Below are positions 62,393-64,000 of a DNA stretch of 64,000 bases, in pieces. Location of the stretch: the NCBI GenBank assembly GCA_963662175.1, contig OY759221.1:29127027-29191026 (forward strand), in the 5' to 3' direction. Under the pieces are notes generated by a model, which made no database searches, had not been told where the DNA came from, and worked only from the letters and a program-made list of their open reading frames with translations. The first letter of the stretch is position 1. Each line of letters opens with the position of its first letter. Origin of the DNA: Aradus depressus (taxonomy: Eukaryota > Arthropoda > Insecta > Hemiptera > Aradidae). Made by a program: the position numbers and the translations under genes.

Positions 62393-63755
62393 ATTGATTA
62401 AAAATATAAATAAATTGCAAAGAAAAATGTTATTCTTCAAAAGCACAATGTTATTTTCAAATTGATTAATGATGCAAGTTTGGAAGCGTACACTTACTAC
62501 TTGCATTGTCTGGAGGGAGAGCATATCGCTCTCTAATGCACCCTGCGAGGAAAGCAGAAACTCCAAAGATTTATGGTCCGCCAAAAAAAAGAAGCAAGCA
62601 AACATCATCAGAGACTTATGAAAATGTCTCTTAACTGATTTGTAATTATTAATCCTCCACAAGCCCACAGGGCTGCCACTAATGATGGTATACATTATTT
62701 TGCCTTGGAAATAAACAAGAGTTAAGATACATCATTAAGGATACTTTCTATTTAATTAATTAGTTATAAATGCATATAATAAGTTATAACAATTTTATTA
62801 TGGCAGAGTTTCACTTCCTACACTGGTCGACTTGTTATTCAGTGAAAGTTATATTTTATTATTTACAATATAGGCAACAGTGGAGAAGTGTGACAATTGA
62901 GAAATTAGAGTATCAAAACAAAATATTTCAAAATGACCAACAATTTTTTTTTTAAGTTGACAAAATTCCCTCTCTCTGTCACTACATTCCCCCCTTGACG
63001 CGATATGAACGGCCCTAGTATCCTATGTGAGTTCCATATATATATATATAGCAAGATAAAAGTACAATTTGTATAACAGCCAATTTTTTGGAGTTGTTTT
63101 ATAAACTTGACAAGACTTGAGGACCAATTTCCAAAGTGTAAAGTGTGTTGGGTTTAACGAAATTGGCGGGCGCTTTAATTTGTGTCTGGTCTGATTTCAT
63201 TCATGGCAGAGCGAAGTGACTCGGGGGATCACCTGGACTACCGTGGCTTCCTCTATCTCTATTAAGTTGGAGGAATGGCATGTCGGGGGACCTCGAGCTA
63301 ATTTATATTTTTATTTGTATTTTATTATTATATTATATATATTTTTTTGTGTATGTATTTGTTATTGTATACATTATATAATATATATTTTCTCACTGTG
63401 TATATAGTATTATTATTTTATACATATTCTTCGTGACTTCACAGATATTTTAATTTTTTTTCTTATATTTAATTAATATTGTACATACTGTCATTTATTA
63501 TTTAACTTTGTCCCATTAACCATTTTTATCAACAAATTTTTTCATGGTTTTATCGATTGAAAATTTGTTAATGACAATATTAGTATGACAATATTAATTA
63601 AATATTAGAAAATAAAATAAAATTTTTGAACCTTGAAACAATTTAAGAACAATATAGAAAGAAAACATTCATAAGCATAATAGTTAAAAAACGAGTTTAT
63701 TATTAATCTGTATATATCTAACAATAATATTGGATAACTAGGTTATTTGTATATA
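62393..63755. other. AT-rich, small GC-richer patch, no gene recognised
   Basis: At about 63160-63300 a GC-richer patch contains ATGGCAGAGCGAAGTGACTC and a 20-codon frame (MAERSDSGDHLDYRGFLYLY) ending TAAG. It is too short to call. There is an AT microsatellite near 63036-63048. Confidence 0.35.
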
Positions 63756-63759
63756 CAGA

Positions 63760-63925
63760 AAGTAACAGCTGTACTATAATATATATTCTGTATTAGTAGT
63801 AACAGCTGTCTCTCTCTCTCGGCGCATGCGCGATACGTGTGTTCCGCGTGACTTTCGTTACGGGACATCGTTCTCGTGCATGAGGGTCCGGCCTACCAAG
63901 TTATAAGACGTTGTCACGTCAAAAA
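63760..63925 (+). promoter_or_regulatory. CpG-rich patch with NRF1-like palindrome
   Basis: GCGCATGCGC at 63822-63831 is the full palindromic NRF1/Ewg recognition sequence, embedded in a CpG-rich block. It is preceded by AGTAACAGCTGT twice (63763 and 63798) and a CT run. It may be a promoter of a gene beyond the window or part of a repeat; no transcript is visible. Confidence 0.35.
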
Positions 63926-63989
63926 AAAAAATGTCTCTGAAGTCATGAAGAATATGTATAAAATAATAATACTATAAATAAATATTATA

Positions 63990-64000
63990 GGTTAGGTTTT
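63990..64000 (-). repeat. Start of another SINE-A tail, cut by the window end
   Basis: AGGTTAGGTTTT is the same junction that opens the minus-strand copies at 25553 and 26261. Only the tail is inside the window. Confidence 0.5.

Overview
The window is AT-rich, intron-rich animal nuclear DNA packed with transposable elements. Gene content, splice structure and repeats point to an arthropod, most likely an insect. A complete UHRF1-type DNA-methylation reader is present, which Drosophila lacks, so a non-dipteran is favoured; Hemiptera is my guess and not proven. The 3' tails of the main SINE are short AACCT runs, the complement of the insect TTAGG telomere repeat, which fits.

Four protein genes could be rebuilt exon by exon with consensus splice sites and continuous reading phase. 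(1) A tetraspanin of the TSPAN13/31 type (Drosophila Tsp97E type) lies on the minus strand at 1028-13601, 6 exons, 245 aa. (2) A mitochondrial carrier of the SLC25A39/40 (glutathione importer, Shawn/MTM1) type lies on the plus strand at 14130-23248, 7 exons, 372 aa. It starts 528 bp from the tetraspanin start codon, head to head. (3) The bHLH-zipper factor MLX (bigmax type) lies on the plus strand at 27022-35222, 5 exons, 213 aa. (4) A UHRF1 orthologue with UBL, tandem Tudor, PHD, SRA and RING domains lies on the plus strand at 37398-46857, 13 exons, 754 aa. A fifth, partial candidate is a signal-peptide-like first exon at 53161-53271, directly after a 58-bp minisatellite; its gene would continue beyond what I can recognise.

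The introns and the roughly 17 kb after UHRF1 are mostly mobile DNA. There are about 20 copies or pieces of one tRNA-derived SINE (called SINE-A here). About 15 copies of an unassigned dispersed element built from ~140-bp subrepeats (called Rep140 here) are also present. Several foldback elements occur with arms of 45-190 bp. The DNA transposons are a broken Tc1-like element with doubled terminal repeats (29779-31995), a mariner fragment (42952-43235) and two hAT-type elements with 8-bp target duplications (48259-48503 and 54635-55318). Five non-LTR retrotransposon fragments complete the set. Nested insertions (SINE in Rep140, foldback in Rep140, SINE piece inside Tc1) give a relative order of arrival.

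The genes do not form a pathway. Tetraspanin (membrane scaffold) and SLC25A39/40 (mitochondrial glutathione) may share a promoter region. MLX (sugar-responsive transcription) and UHRF1 (chromatin) are separate units. No virus-like, CRISPR or bacterial features were seen.
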